This document shows, piece by piece, positions 34,056 to 45,409 of a stretch of 64,000 nt of DNA. Under the pieces are notes generated by a model. It was not told where the DNA came from and did not search any database. It worked only from the letters and a program-made list of their open reading frames with translations. The stretch comes from Scopulariopsis brevicaulis (taxonomy: Eukaryota > Ascomycota > Sordariomycetes > Microascales > Microascaceae): contig JAGFNX010000160.1 of assembly GCA_017657125.1 (NCBI GenBank), positions 1-64,000 of the forward strand, written 5' to 3'. A program made the position numbers and the translations under genes. The first letter of the stretch is position 1, and every line of letters starts with the position of its first letter.

Positions 34056-34373
34056 CAAGGGGGCGATGGTCGGGTTTCCCACCCTTGAGAGCGTTGCCAG
34101 CCTTGACCCCGATTGGCCCGAAAATCCCGGGAGGTTACACGAGGGGGCGGTGATCGAGTTTCCCACCTTCTAGTTCGATGCGGGGGAGACAGTCTAATTT
34201 CCACCTCGAGACTATTGTCAGCCCTAACTCCGATCGGCCGAGTGATTCTATGCGGGGAAGGCAGTCAAATTTCCACCTTAGGAAACATTCTTAGTTTTGA
34301 TTCCGATTTGATCCTGGCCGTTATATAGGGACAGCCGTTGAATTCCACCCTGAGAACCCTGTCGGACTCGACG
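34056..34373 (+). repeat. Degenerate tandem array of ~73-bp units
   Basis: Five related units start at about 34056, 34140, 34181, 34253 and 34327. Each runs from an AGGGGGCGGT-like head through TTTCCCACCTTGAGA and GTCAGCCTTGACTCCGAT to a GGCCGAGTGATTCTATG-like tail. Units three to five are spaced 72-74 bp. The first spacing is 84 bp and the second unit is truncated to 41 bp. The units differ at many positions, so the array is old. Confidence 0.7.
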
Positions 34374-36195
34374 TGTTCCAGTGAGGATCGACGACTTGTT
34401 AAACCCGGGGACATTTTCCAGGCTCTGCTTCTGGTGTACGCGATGTCACCCCCAGCCCGCTTCCCGGTAGTTGCAAAGTCCGGAGAATATACACCGGTCT
34501 CTCTACAAAACTGTGACGCAGCGTATACGCCCGACGTTCCGCCGCTTCCCGCTTCGAGCTAGTCAAAATAAGGATGAAAAGCAACTGGGACAGGCCGCGC
34601 TTCCCGCGTCGTTTTCAACTGGAGGAAGGTCGAATCGTGTAAGCCACATTCAGCTACGATGGGCGAGCATCTAGCCATTTTGGACGGTTCGAGCGGCACA
34701 CTTGCATCGTGGCTGTATCGCAGGGCGGGACAAGCGGGATAAAGCGTCTGCGTGTGTATTATCATAAAGCATATTGTGCTGACGCTATTGGTAAATCGTG
34801 CTGGGTGAGCACGCTAAGAGTGATCGGCACCAATCAGAAGTATGATGGGTGGAATACCGTTGTATGTCTCGCACTAGGTTCAACGGTCGAGGCTCACGCG
34901 TGGCATTGTATTCCCCGCATACCCACTTTTTAAGCTATTATGGTCAACGCAAGTGGAGCCCGTACCGGCCATAGAGCAGAAACTCGAGAACCATGAGATG
35001 ACCCGCTGCCTTCGCACCGCTAGGCCCGAGCTTGCCCGCGAGATAACAGGACAGGACAAGATCGGCAGCTGGGAATGCGTGGTCGATGAGCTGGAGAGTC
35101 GTATTCAATGAACTCGTTATGGTGAATTCGGCCCGACGTCTTTTTCCCATCGCTGGTGTATGGAGGCCAAGATGTCAAGGTCTTACACAAATCGGTCTCA
35201 CGCTTCTGCTTCGCCCCTGACTGGGCCTCGGCCAACGCGGGATGTCGGCGACGACTAGAAACGAAACGAGACGACGGGCTTAGCAGGGTAATCTATCGGC
35301 CTAACTCTAAGCCGATAGATATGAGGTGTTTGCGTTGTTTCGTACTTGCTCCTCAATCTACTAGCCTTCAACCCACTACCTGCATCTCCTAGCCACTCCG
35401 TCCGCTACCTTCCCCTTTTGTCCGGCGCTGAAATGTTTGTCTACATCGTAAAATTGTAGTGGAAATGATATGGTCTCTCTGGGACAGGCAATACAATCTG
35501 CGTAACCTAAGTGGACCATCGAAGCAGGGGCTTCAAACAGCAGAAGTAGTTCCAGGAAATGACCCCTCGACAATGAGTTTAGAGACGGCAATGAAAACGA
35601 CACCATTGAAGTCTCTGGTGGCTATTGCTTCTGGGGGCTCCAGGCGCAGCACGGGTACACAGGGATTCCCCTTAGGGTGTCTAACTCCGAAGGCCATAAG
35701 AGTACCACGGCACTGTTGTGCAAGTACCATTCCAGCGGAGCGGTATCGATTGATTAAACGGTGCGCAACTGATCTGGGAAACTGGACTAACACCATGCGC
35801 TTCCGACGAGCCGTTTACGGCCATCTTGCCGGTGTGCTCGCCCCGGTAAATCCTGCTCTAGCCCTCTAGAAATGGCCGAAGAGCCCGAGTTCCGTTGAAC
35901 TCTCCAGGGCGTCCGAAACGATTTTGTTGGGGCGAACTATTTGGACTGGGTAAACTTCGCTATTCGGACTGGGGTACATCAATGCATACTATGCAAAGCC
36001 ATATAACTCGATGTACTTTAGTACCATGGCATCAAAAGCCAAGAAGAAAACATGCAAGGCGATACTTAGACATAGTGTCTAGTCGGTAGGCTGGGTATTC
36101 GGGCCTTCTTGGACTTAGGCGAACGAGCACCGGGAAGCTAACCGCAGTTGTGAGAACGACACAAACGTCGGAGCTTATACAGTAGTCGATTAGAA
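34374..36195. other. Gene-poor stretch left of hydrophobin gene
   Basis: No supported gene. It contains the hairpin at 35291-35320. Confidence 0.45.
35291..35320. repeat. Perfect 10-bp-stem inverted repeat
   Basis: ATCTATCGGC and GCCGATAGAT flank a 10-base AT-rich spacer. Function unknown. Confidence 0.7.
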
Positions 36196-36204
36196 TATAA
36201 AAAA
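36196..36204 (+). promoter_or_regulatory. TATA box of hydrophobin gene
   Basis: TATAAAAAA stands 137 bases before the ATG at 36333 and is followed by a CT-rich tract. This layout is common in strongly expressed fungal genes. Confidence 0.6.
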
Positions 36205-36332
36205 GCTCATCTCCCCCCTCCAAACCCATCTCTCGTTTTCATCATCACAGCACCATTATCCTTCGTTCAACAGACTACCTGCCTCACTCTCATTACCGAT
36301 TATACTTTTCGGAGTCAACACTCGTTAACAAA

Positions 36333-36823
36333 ATGCACGCTATCAACACTCTCGCTCTGGCTCTCGCTGCCTTCACCGCGACTGCGTTTGCTGCCCCTCA
36401 CGGCGGCGAGGAGCGCTACCCAAGTGATAAGGGAAACAAGGACTCTTATAACTATACAATCAAGGAGCTCCAGGAGCAGTGCAACAATAACAACTTCGGA
36501 CATGGCAAGCTTTCGTGCTGCAACACCAAGGGAGTGACCTTTGACAAGCGCGGTCTCCTCGACCTCCACGAAATATTCGACGATATTCTCGGAACCTGCG
36601 CTCAGTTCAATGTCCTCAATATCGCCCTCGGTGGCGATGTCAACAACGTCCACGAGGTGTGCCCTAACCAGGTTGCCTGTTGCCCCAGCGGCTCTAAGGT
36701 AAGTGTCCCTGAACAAAATGTAAAACTCTATTAAGTAGCTAATAAATAATACAGGGCGCCTCCTCTGGTTGTGTCGCGGTGTCTAAGTCGCGCTCGAAGG
36801 GAGGTAAGGGTATGGGCATGTAA
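36333..36823 (+). CDS. Hydrophobin (class I-like)
   Basis: Two exons (36333-36698, 36755-36823) with a 56-nt intron near the 3' end encode 144 residues. A signal peptide (residues 1-20) is followed by a hydrophilic Asn/Lys/Asp-rich segment. Eight cysteines follow in the hydrophobin order C50, C62-C63, C89, C110, C116-C117, C128, giving gaps of 11, 25, 20, 5 and 10. The long third loop and short fifth gap favour class I. The first gap of 11 is longer than the usual 5-8. The C-terminus is a basic Gly/Lys/Met tail (KSRSKGGKGMGM). Secreted hydrophobins self-assemble at air-water interfaces and coat hyphae and spores. The gene stands alone in gene-poor DNA with a good TATA box and looks intact. 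Confidence 0.9.
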
Positions 36824-38324
36824 TATGCCTAGATGCTCTTCTGTCGCCCGTGGCGGTTGCCTCAGCAATCGACAAGCGGCTCGGAATCTTTAGGATGGGT
36901 CAATTCTTCCCGAACGTACAATTTCGCTTCGCACAATACGCTTTAGGTAGAAGGTTTTGGATAATAAATTGGTGCCTCGAATTTATTGTTGCAATGAAGC
37001 GTTATATCTCAGTAGGACGTACTCTAAATACTTCCCACTTAAAGTAAAATTCAAAGAGACGTCCGATATGCGTGCATGGATGCAACCCAGCTAGTATAGG
37101 CAGGTAAATCACTTTCTGGTATTTATAGCGCTACAATAGAATTTTCTAGAAAACCTTACCTCAACGATAGGACTCGGTATATAGATTCAAATTCCTCTGC
37201 TCGCCATCGCACCTACTTATTAACCTAATAACCTATTGACGAGTATAGCGTGACGGTTCAAACCGCCCCGGTTCTAGAAGAGAACCACGGGACTGAGAAG
37301 CACGGTTTCTATAAAAGAGGCTGAACCTGTACTTTAACGCTTAAATTCTTCTTCTCCTTTAATAGACTTAACATAATAATAATTCGATTATCCTTGCTTA
37401 TATAATCATTTTATTACCTTCTATTACCTAGTGACGTCTTGATTAATTAAGCACCCGGCTTATATTAGCTAACCTAATAGATACTTGCTATTCTACTAGT
37501 CCTTTTTTCTATTAGGAATAGGCTAAGTTATACCTTTTTGAAGTTGAAGGTCGAGGTCGCTGTTGTACTAAAATTGAGGGATCGTAATGTCACTTTCTCG
37601 ACATTAATGTGACCTCACTGTAGGCCATAGATGGAAGATCTCGGAACAAGAGGGAATTACTGCACGCAAGACTGGGCCTTGGCCGCGGATTTTACGCACA
37701 AAAGAACCGACAAAGTCCACGATGGAGTCGGCATCTACCTTTTTCCTCCTCGTCATGGTCTCGTGGTTGAGGTTAGCGTGAGCTTCGGACGCGAGACCTA
37801 TAAACTAGCAAGTCCATGGCATACTAAACTAGCGTTATCTGGCATGTGACAGCTCCATTGAAGTAGGCCAACAAGATATTGATCGACCGCCGCTACAGAA
37901 AGTCGTGTTGGCAAGTAAGGTGATGTATACGAATAGTAATGCTCGACGCCGATCTCCTCGCGACCAACACGCGCGAGGCAGTATTATTCTAGTCATATAG
38001 CAAGACATGGATCAAGCCTATTTAATGGCCTTAAAAGCACAGGCGGATGAGCAAGGAGAGAAAGTTGAGAGGAGAAGGTAAATATTCTGGTATAGTAATT
38101 AACGTAATGGGCTTTGTATCCAAGCACATCGTGCAAAGCGTGTGTTGTGAACGTAAAATTTTAAGCTACCCGGAGAAAACCAACACTGGCTTCCGACCGG
38201 CGCTCTAATAGACAGGGCTGTTCGGAAGCCAGCCCCCAACATCTCTCTGCAACACCCCACCATGACGCGGGTATCAAATATTCCAAAAGAGTCGTGACCG
38301 TTTGTATGCTGCGGAAAACCCCCT
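36824..38324. other. AT-rich decayed DNA
   Basis: From about 37060 to 37560 the sequence is strongly AT-rich with recurring CTAATA/AACCTAAT words and no open frame. This fits an old element mutated by repeat-induced point mutation. The remainder holds no supported gene. Confidence 0.5.
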
Positions 38325-40774
38325 TCACGGCGTGTCAGGCTCGACGGCCTCGGCCTTCTCGATGAGCGGCGGCGGCTTGGGGATGTTTCGGCGGAAGACG
38401 TGGCGCTTGATGAAATAGGGGAGCCAGACCTTGGACTCGTAAGAGATGTAGTCCTTTGTCGGGACGGAGAAGACCTCTGCGTGGGAATGTTAGCATGTGT
38501 CTCCTCAAAGTATCTGTAGTGGGGCAGGGGTCTTACGGTCAATCTCCTCGAGGGTGAGCTGCTTCGTCTCGCGCACGAAGCAGAAGATCATGGCCCAGGC
38601 AACCAGGTTGAGGCCGGCGTAGAAGCCGAAGGCGCCGGTGGGCGTCATGACGGTGCGCATGCGGGGGAAGGTCAAGCTGAGGACACCAGCTACAAGACGG
38701 CCGCGTTAATCGAGGTATTTCTCTACTATAATCGTCTTCCGGGACTTACCAAAGGTGTTGTTGACGGCGACGGCCCAGGCCATGCCCTGCTCACGCTGGA
38801 TGGTGGGGAAGACCTCGGCGGAGTACTGGAAGGCGACGGGGCCCTCGCCGAGGGAGTAGGCAATGGTGAAGAGGTAGACGAACCTGTGGAGAAGTTAGCC
38901 TCAGTTCCCGGCTTTAGTTAAAGTGTTGGTGGGAGCGACTTACAGTACGACGGGTCCAATCTTCTCGGCGCGGCTCCCATGATCATTTAGCAGGGATAGA
39001 CCACCCGCAAGTAGGAAAATGCACATGAACGGGAAGGTCTAAAGAAGAAACAGCTGTCAGTTAATCACAACTCTAAAAAAGCAGCACGCCTCGTGCTTAA
39101 ATGCCCAGTGCAAGGGACGAGGGACTTACAGCCAGCGTTAGAGTGCGCCTCCCCTTGGTGTCGATCAGGAACAGAGTGGGGATCGTGAAGATGACCTGGA
39201 CAGCACCGTAGCCGAGCGACGCGTACAGCGCCTCGGTGGGGGTGTAGCCGACGTCGGTGAAGATGGTGGAGCTGTAGAACGAGATAATGTTGATTCCGCA
39301 GAGCTGGAAAAAGGAGGTTAGCGACAGTACGGGGGAAGCTGTGATTTGTGCAAAGCACTAGGGGTGGGCCAAGTGTACCTGCTGAGCCAACATGACAGTC
39401 GAAGCACCGTAGTTGGACCTCCGAATCCTCGGCACGGAGAAGCAGTCCCACATGCGCCTAAAGTACCCCGCGCCCGACGCCTCCTTGAGTTCCTCCTCGT
39501 AGATGACCCACGAGTAGTAGTAGTCCCTGGCGGCGATGATGGGGTGCGCGCGGAGGCGCCTCATGGACTCGTAGCCCTTGGCGAGCTTTCCATGCTTCAT
39601 GAGCCAACGGGGGGACTCGGGGCAGAAGAATACGCCGATGGCGAGGATGAGCGAGGGGATGAAGGCCGAGCCGAACTGCAGGCGCCAAGCGATCTTGCCG
39701 GTGTCTTTGACGATGATGTTTGCGGCGAGGCCGAGGAAGATGCCTGGGGAGGGGTTAGCAAATGTGGAAGGGCAAAAAGGTCCGCGTTGGGCCTGGGAAA
39801 GACTCACCTGCTACGACCCAGAGCTGCCAGAACATCACGAGGGCGCCGCGGACCCTGGCGGGGGCGATCTCGGCAGAAAAGATGGGGACCGTGGCGTTCT
39901 TGGCGCCAATGCCGATGCCCATGACGAAGCGCGCGGCAAAGAGGCTCTGCCAATCCTTGGCGAAACCCGAGGCGATCGGCGTGGCAGTCAGACAGAGGGC
40001 GGTGACGAAGATCTCGCCGCGACGGCCGAGATAGTGGTTCATGGGATCGACGATGAAGGCGCCACTACACGATACCTCAATGTCAGACACGGGCCGGTAG
40101 AAATGTGGGGGACAACAAAGAGGGCTCCACTTACATCAGACCAGCAGTCAAGAAGATGATGGCGTTAATCATGCCGACAATCCACTCGTCCGTGCCCGTC
40201 TCATCAAGACCAAACTCCTGCGGGAACGAAAGGTTTGCGCCGTTCGCGCCCGTCTGGTCCCACCCCTGCGTCGCGGCACCGACGGCGCAAAGGCCGACTG
40301 AGTACCACAACATGACGGGACCGTGCCACTTGTGCTCCTTCTCGTACTGCAGCGCGGCCTTCTCCTCGTCGTCGAGCTGCTCGAGCATCTGGAAGCGGTC
40401 CGGGTCGCGGGCGACAAGCGCGGCGCGGCCGAAGAGGTCGGCGTTCTCGGCCATGTCGTACTTCTCGCAGAACTCGCGGGCATCGGCGACGTTTTGCTCA
40501 GGGGTGACGCGCTGCGGGGGCGAGTGGTCAGCGACAATCCCCGCGGCGGCTACTCGGCATCGATGAGGGGCAAGAGATGGGGGGTTATGGGACGTACCTT
40601 TAGAGGGTTCACGACGAGGTTGAGGGCGCCCCGGCCGCCGGTCCCGGCCGTGGAGGGCCGCGCATCGAGAGCGGCTCCCGTCTTCTCGTCATGGACGGCT
40701 GTCTTCTCATCATGGACACCCTTCGTCTCGTCCCCGGACGATGGGGCAATGTCCTGCGACGACCTCTGGGTCAT
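38325..40774 (-). CDS. MFS sugar transporter
   Basis: Nine exons on the minus strand (40774-40598, 40511-40135, 40064-39808, 39743-39379, 39303-39130, 39038-38944, 38883-38750, 38689-38537, 38476-38325) give 627 residues. All eight introns are 60-91 nt and keep frame. A long cytosolic N-terminus (about 125 residues, Asp/Glu/Lys-rich) precedes twelve predicted helices. Family motifs include GAATQGWDQTGANGA in helix 1, HYLGRRGEIF, RFVMGIGIGAKN, PESPRWL, QQLCGINIISFYSS, DTKGRRTLTL and FVRETKQLTLEEID. This is the fungal hexose/polyol-proton symporter group of the major facilitator superfamily. The WDQTGANGANLSFP variant is found in a filamentous-fungal subgroup of uncertain substrate. Confidence 0.93.
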
Positions 40775-40949
40775 GGCCGCGGTTTAGCTCTAATTTTCCG
40801 GCACCTTGAGAGTCAAGACTGACAGAGGCCTGCGAGAAGGAAAAATAATACGGAAACACGCGGCGCACAGCGGGGTGAAGAAGAGAAGAAACGTGACGTC
40901 GTACCCATTGGAACCGTTCCCTTTCGTTTTTGCCGTCCCTCGCTTTTGC

Positions 40950-40956
40950 TTATATA
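40950..40956 (-). promoter_or_regulatory. TATA box of sugar transporter gene
   Basis: TATATAA on the minus strand, about 176 bases upstream of the ATG at 40774. Confidence 0.4.
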
Positions 40957-41600
40957 CTACTCTGCACATGCGGGAAGGGATCTCCGAGACTCTCCCCAGA
41001 CCCTCCCCCATTCGGACCCAGTATTCTACCCGAGCCCCCAAGTCTCCCCCAGCTTCCAATCTGGGGTAGCGTTGGGGAACAAGCGCCGCGCCGATCCTCA
41101 TTCCCAACAGGGGGTGCGTGCCCCACTCGCGCGGTTCTCCACCCATTTGTCGTACCAAACTCAAGTCGAAGTGGAGAAGAGAATGCCTTGGAGTGAAAGG
41201 GGCTTCTCTGTCCGACCACTTGAACGCGTGCAAAGCCGGTGGCTTTCGCAAAAAGCCTCCTGCGCCGGACACAATCCGGCCTTGGCTATGCCGGCGTCGT
41301 CCGGACGAGGCGCCCTCTGTGCGACGTTACCACTGGCGGCGACGCTGCCGGGAACTTTTGCCCCGGATCCTCTGGCGCAAGGGGGCCCCACATAATATGG
41401 GCGAGTCTAGGCCGGGATGGGACTCTCCCCGCGCCTGGGGACCCCGCTTTCCCCCCGTCTGTCTCCTCATTCGTCTCCTCGCCCGATACCTCGCGTACAA
41501 GTATGTCTCGTGCATACCAGGAGTACAACCCTGGACGGGAAGAGTGAGCCGCCCGTGATGTTTGAACTTCGATGGTTACATGATCGGGTGCGACGCCGCG

Positions 41601-41626
41601 ATCCTGCGCGCTGTCACGCGCAGGAT
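41601..41626. repeat. GC-rich perfect hairpin
   Basis: ATCCTGCGCG, a six-base loop CTGTCA, then CGCGCAGGAT. No T-run follows and no gene context explains it. Confidence 0.7.
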
Positions 41627-43483
41627 GACGTGAGACTGCCTCGCAGTCGACCTGCTGAGTATACGTCGAACTGGGTATAAGAGTCGAGTCCGCCTGATGC
41701 CCGCTGGACAAGGTGAGCAACCCAGCCTTACAAGTACCGCCGCCATGATCGGCAGACCCCCTAACGCCGGGGATTCCAGCGGACTACGAAGTAGCGCCGC
41801 GATGGAGCATTGCCCTAGCCCTCGCCTACGCTCCTTCAACCGCCCAACAGCGAAATATGACCTTCTTATCGTCGGATGTGGTTAGCCTGGCCTCAGGTTT
41901 TCGGTCACTCATCGGCGGAACGTTGAGATGGTCGCTTAGATCCTGGCAATAATATTCCCCGTAGCGCCTTTCGGCATAGCTGCGTTTCGCAGTGTCTTTC
42001 GATCCCGCCTTCGGTGTAACCTTGGGAGTTCGCCCCCTGAGCGGGACAAAAGGGATACCCGAGGGCCTTGTACCTTTAGCCTCCTGTACAAATTGCTCGC
42101 GCCGATGATTTACCTCCCGAAATACCATTTGATTGGCGCGCTTCGGAACATGGACCATGCAAGATGCCCATTGGGGCAACCTTGCAATGTGCTTATCATG
42201 CATAATGCATTGGGATGGCTGTCTGGCTCCCTCGATACTTGCATTCAAGTGGTTGAATGTAATGCCAAGATGAGGAAGAATACGAGGGATTTCCCCGTGC
42301 TCTCCACCCTCACCGAGGAAAAGCACGCATCGTCTGATCGCAGAATCCGAAACTATTGGTTTATGCTTATGTGGGCCTCGAGATCCACCCCTTCAGAGGC
42401 CCGGGAGTCGTGCCATAAACAGTAACCGAGCCCTATAATCCTTGTTCCATGCTAGCTTCAAGGTTCTGATACTTTGTATTAGAGGATAGAGTTTTCCAGA
42501 AACAGGTAAGCGACGCCACCAGACCGGAGTCCCCGAACAGGCATTTCCCACATTCGCATCTTTTGCAGGTCCACCGAGGACGCTGAGGCGCCGGACGTCA
42601 AGAAGTAAACATGCCACGGGAGGCTGCGTCGGAGTATCAATGTGAGATCCAACCACGCGGCTTCACGAGCTAATTCACTCAGCTGTCGGGCGGTGACTGA
42701 CGTCGGATACCTAGATGCATATAGGCTCATTGTCGACCGACTTTGCTTCGTCTTAAGTACCAAGCCATGTGATCTCGTGAGCCCATTGTGCCTATGCGGC
42801 TCGCTTCTAGACGAGGGGTATTCTCTCATATGTCCGTGTACGTCGAATAGGTGGGGCGGTGATCCCCTGGTTTTGATGAGATACGCGCAGCGTCTGCGGA
42901 TCACATACCAGCGTCGCGTGCGTTGTCGAACTATATATACGACATGGCCCACAATATAGCGTGACTATAGCCTACCTTCTACCAACCATCTCATGCCGTC
43001 GGGACCCGTTGGTAACAACACTGCCCCCGATACAGGTAATGCTGCCACGCCCCCAGCCGTGTTGCTCGCAATGATTGGGCCACGCCCAGTTTCCAGCCCT
43101 ACGGGTCGGGGCGCTGCGGAGTTATGCGAGCCAGGACCTTTGCACGATGTGACGAGCTGTCAGCCTAGACCGATGAGACCCAACGTTTCATTGGGGCTGA
43201 GTGTGTACGATATTGCATCATATCCTTGCTTCACGATAGTCATCCTCCGTGCTAAAACATAACACTACCGAAGAGTGTTGATCATCTTGGCACCACGGAC
43301 TCGGCGGAGCACCGATCACTTATTACTGTTCCCTCAACGCAACGACACGTATGTTCGGTGCTCCATCACCGTCCGCACGGAAGCTGCCGTTCCCTATTCC
43401 GTTTTGGGAACTCATCTCCGACGCCCAAGCGCGGGCTTCCCCACATTATCGTGATTTGCATTCGTCATCTGCATGGTCGGGAC

Positions 43484-43661
43484 CACGTGGATCAACAGTT
43501 GGACCTTCCTTGACGGATAACGGTGCTGTTCTTAGTTAACAGGGATGATTCGGACCTTGCCAGGATCGTAAAGACAACGAGTAGCTCTGAGTGGGTGTCC
43601 GGCCCCGCCACGTGCCGGACTCCGGCTTCCCACGTGGGGTTTGGTAAACGTCATATATAAA
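43484..43661 (+). promoter_or_regulatory. Acid phosphatase promoter with three CACGTG boxes and TATA
   Basis: CACGTG occurs at 43484-43489, 43609-43614 and 43631-43636; the last reads CACGTGGG, the high-affinity Pho4-type site. TATATAAA follows at 43654-43661, 59 bases before the ATG. Pho4 of yeast and NUC-1 of Neurospora are bHLH activators that bind CACGTG in phosphate-starvation genes. Phosphate-repressible expression is therefore likely by inference. Confidence 0.65.
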
Positions 43662-43719
43662 CTCGCACTCCATTCTTTGCTTGATGGTCCCTTTAACAGA
43701 AAGGCAACCAGCGATCAAG

Positions 43720-45409
43720 ATGCCGTCCCTAACCCTGCCATACGGCGCTTGTCTGGCCCTCGCGGGCTTGGCAGCAGCGACGCCACGATTCCTCGCGCCC
43801 GAGCAGGACATCGTCCTGTGGCCAGGCGAGAACGCCGAGAGCCCCTTGACGTGGATCGGTGCGAACGGCCCATGGGCGGCTGGGCCCAACGTCCACGGCA
43901 TATCGGCCGACGTTCCCGAAAACTGTCATATCGACCAGGCGGCGTACGTTACGAGACATGGGTCACGGTATCCCGACACTGGCGCGTATGAAGAGTGGAA
44001 GGAAATGGAGTCCAGGGTGCGTCGGACTATAGATTTTATGAGGCATGATGCGGATCTAGGCTAACATCCCGAGTAGTTTTCGGCTGGCGGGTATACTGCC
44101 CAGGGAGCGCTCTCCTTCCTTCCGGACTGGAAGCCCGTCCTCACGGACCCGGATAACCAAATCGCCATGCTGAGCCCGACTGGACACAAGGAGGCAATGG
44201 ACATGGGCTACCAGCTCCGTACGAGGTGATACACTACCACGTCCACATCGCGAGTTGCTTGACCTGACCAATTGCAGGTATCCACAACTATACAACGACG
44301 GCGAAGACTTCACCATCTGGTCCAACAACTACACCCGCGTCCTACAGACCGCAACGAGCTTCATGCACGGCTTCCTCGGCGCCAACGCTCCGACACACGG
44401 CAGCATCATCGCCGTCACGTCAAAGGAAATCCCCGCCTCTATCGGGAACTCCCTCGCGCCCTCGGACATGTGTCCCAACTTCAAGGACGAGAGCGGCGAG
44501 GACCACATCAAGACGTGGAACGCCATCTGGCAGCCGGATGTCCAACAGCGGCTCCAGGGCCTTATTGACGGTGACTTGAACCTGACGCTGAGTGACGTTA
44601 ATCTCATGCCGTACCTTTGTGGCTTTGAGAGCCAGATTACGGGTCGCCTCTCGCCTTTCTGTGACATTTTCACGGATGAGGAGTTCAAGATGTACCAGTA
44701 CTCCAATGATCTGCGATACTACTACGGCATTGGACCTGGTACGGACCTCCCGGCAACAATGATGACGCCCTTCCTGGACTCTCTCATAGACCTTTTCGTG
44801 CAGGGTCCCGAGGTTGAGGGCGTGGGCCTGGACGGCTCGTCCTTCCAGGTCCCGAAGCTCCTGATGTCGTTCTTTAACGACGGGCAGCTGACGGAGCTCG
44901 TCACCGCCAGCGGCGTCTTCGATGAGCAGGAGCCACTCTCTGCGACGGAAATGGATGATGAGCGCCTGTGGATGTCGTCGCGGTTCCTGACCATGAGGGG
45001 CACCATTGCCTTTGAGCGCCTCAACTGTCTTGTCCCAGACTCTGCGGACGACATGGGGTCTTCTTCGCTCTACAGCAATGCAACGACCCCGACCGCCACA
45101 CAGCCCTGTGATCCCAAATCGACTCCACCCTCGACAGGAAGCCCCTCGAACAACGGAACGTACGTGCGCATCAGGTTGAACGACCAGGTCTATCCCGTTC
45201 CGTCGTGCCAAGACGGCCCCGGGTCTTCGTGTGCGTTGGAGGAGTATGCGGCGTACGTAAAGGCCAAGTACGAGGCCGAGGGTGACTGGATTACGAACTG
45301 CAACGTGACCGGTCCGGATACGCCGAGCGTTGCTCGCGGCGCGAGTTTCTTTACGGATCTTGCGCAGCCGCATCTGGGCGAAGTTATTCCGGGGAACCCA
45401 GGAACTTAA
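43720..45409 (+). CDS. Secreted histidine acid phosphatase (phytase-like)
   Basis: Three exons (43720-44016, 44077-44225, 44278-45409) encode 525 residues starting with a signal peptide (LTLPYGACLALAGLAAATP). The catalytic signature RHGSRYP lies at 79-85, so the enzyme belongs to branch 2 of the histidine phosphatase superfamily, with phytases and acid phosphatases. Following segments (LSFLPDW, LSPTGHKEAMDMGYQLRTRYP, WSNNYTRVLQTATSFMHGF, CGFES) fit the family. The proton-donor motif near the C-terminus, usually HD, here reads ND (N349-D350 in MSFFNDGQL). Several N-glycosylation sequons and paired cysteines point to secretion. The likely role is release of phosphate from extracellular esters, and the upstream CACGTG boxes support phosphate control. 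The changed HD motif leaves activity or specificity uncertain. Confidence 0.9.

Larger units (their letters stand above)
40775..43483. other. Sugar transporter promoter and gene-poor DNA
   Basis: Bases 40775-41570 are C-rich and include the promoter of the transporter. The rest has only unsupported frames. One short stretch at 41850-41885 reads KYDLLIVGCG, like the start of an FAD-binding fold, but stops at once and has no continuation. Confidence 0.4.

Noticed and set aside
40975..41070. C-rich tract in sugar-transporter promoter as CreA (SYGGRG) sites
   Set aside because: The consensus is so short that several matches are expected by chance in C-rich DNA.
41850..41885. KYDLLIVGCG, like an FAD-binding start
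   Set aside because: It stops within ten codons and no downstream dinucleotide-binding sequence follows in any frame.
41826..42326. 166-codon minus-strand open frame
   Set aside because: No recognised domain, no splice structure, and the opposite strand is open over much of the same region; probably chance.
44420..45373. 317-codon minus-strand open frame inside the acid phosphatase gene
   Set aside because: Arg/Val-rich complement of a GC-rich exon; the plus strand encodes the recognisable enzyme.
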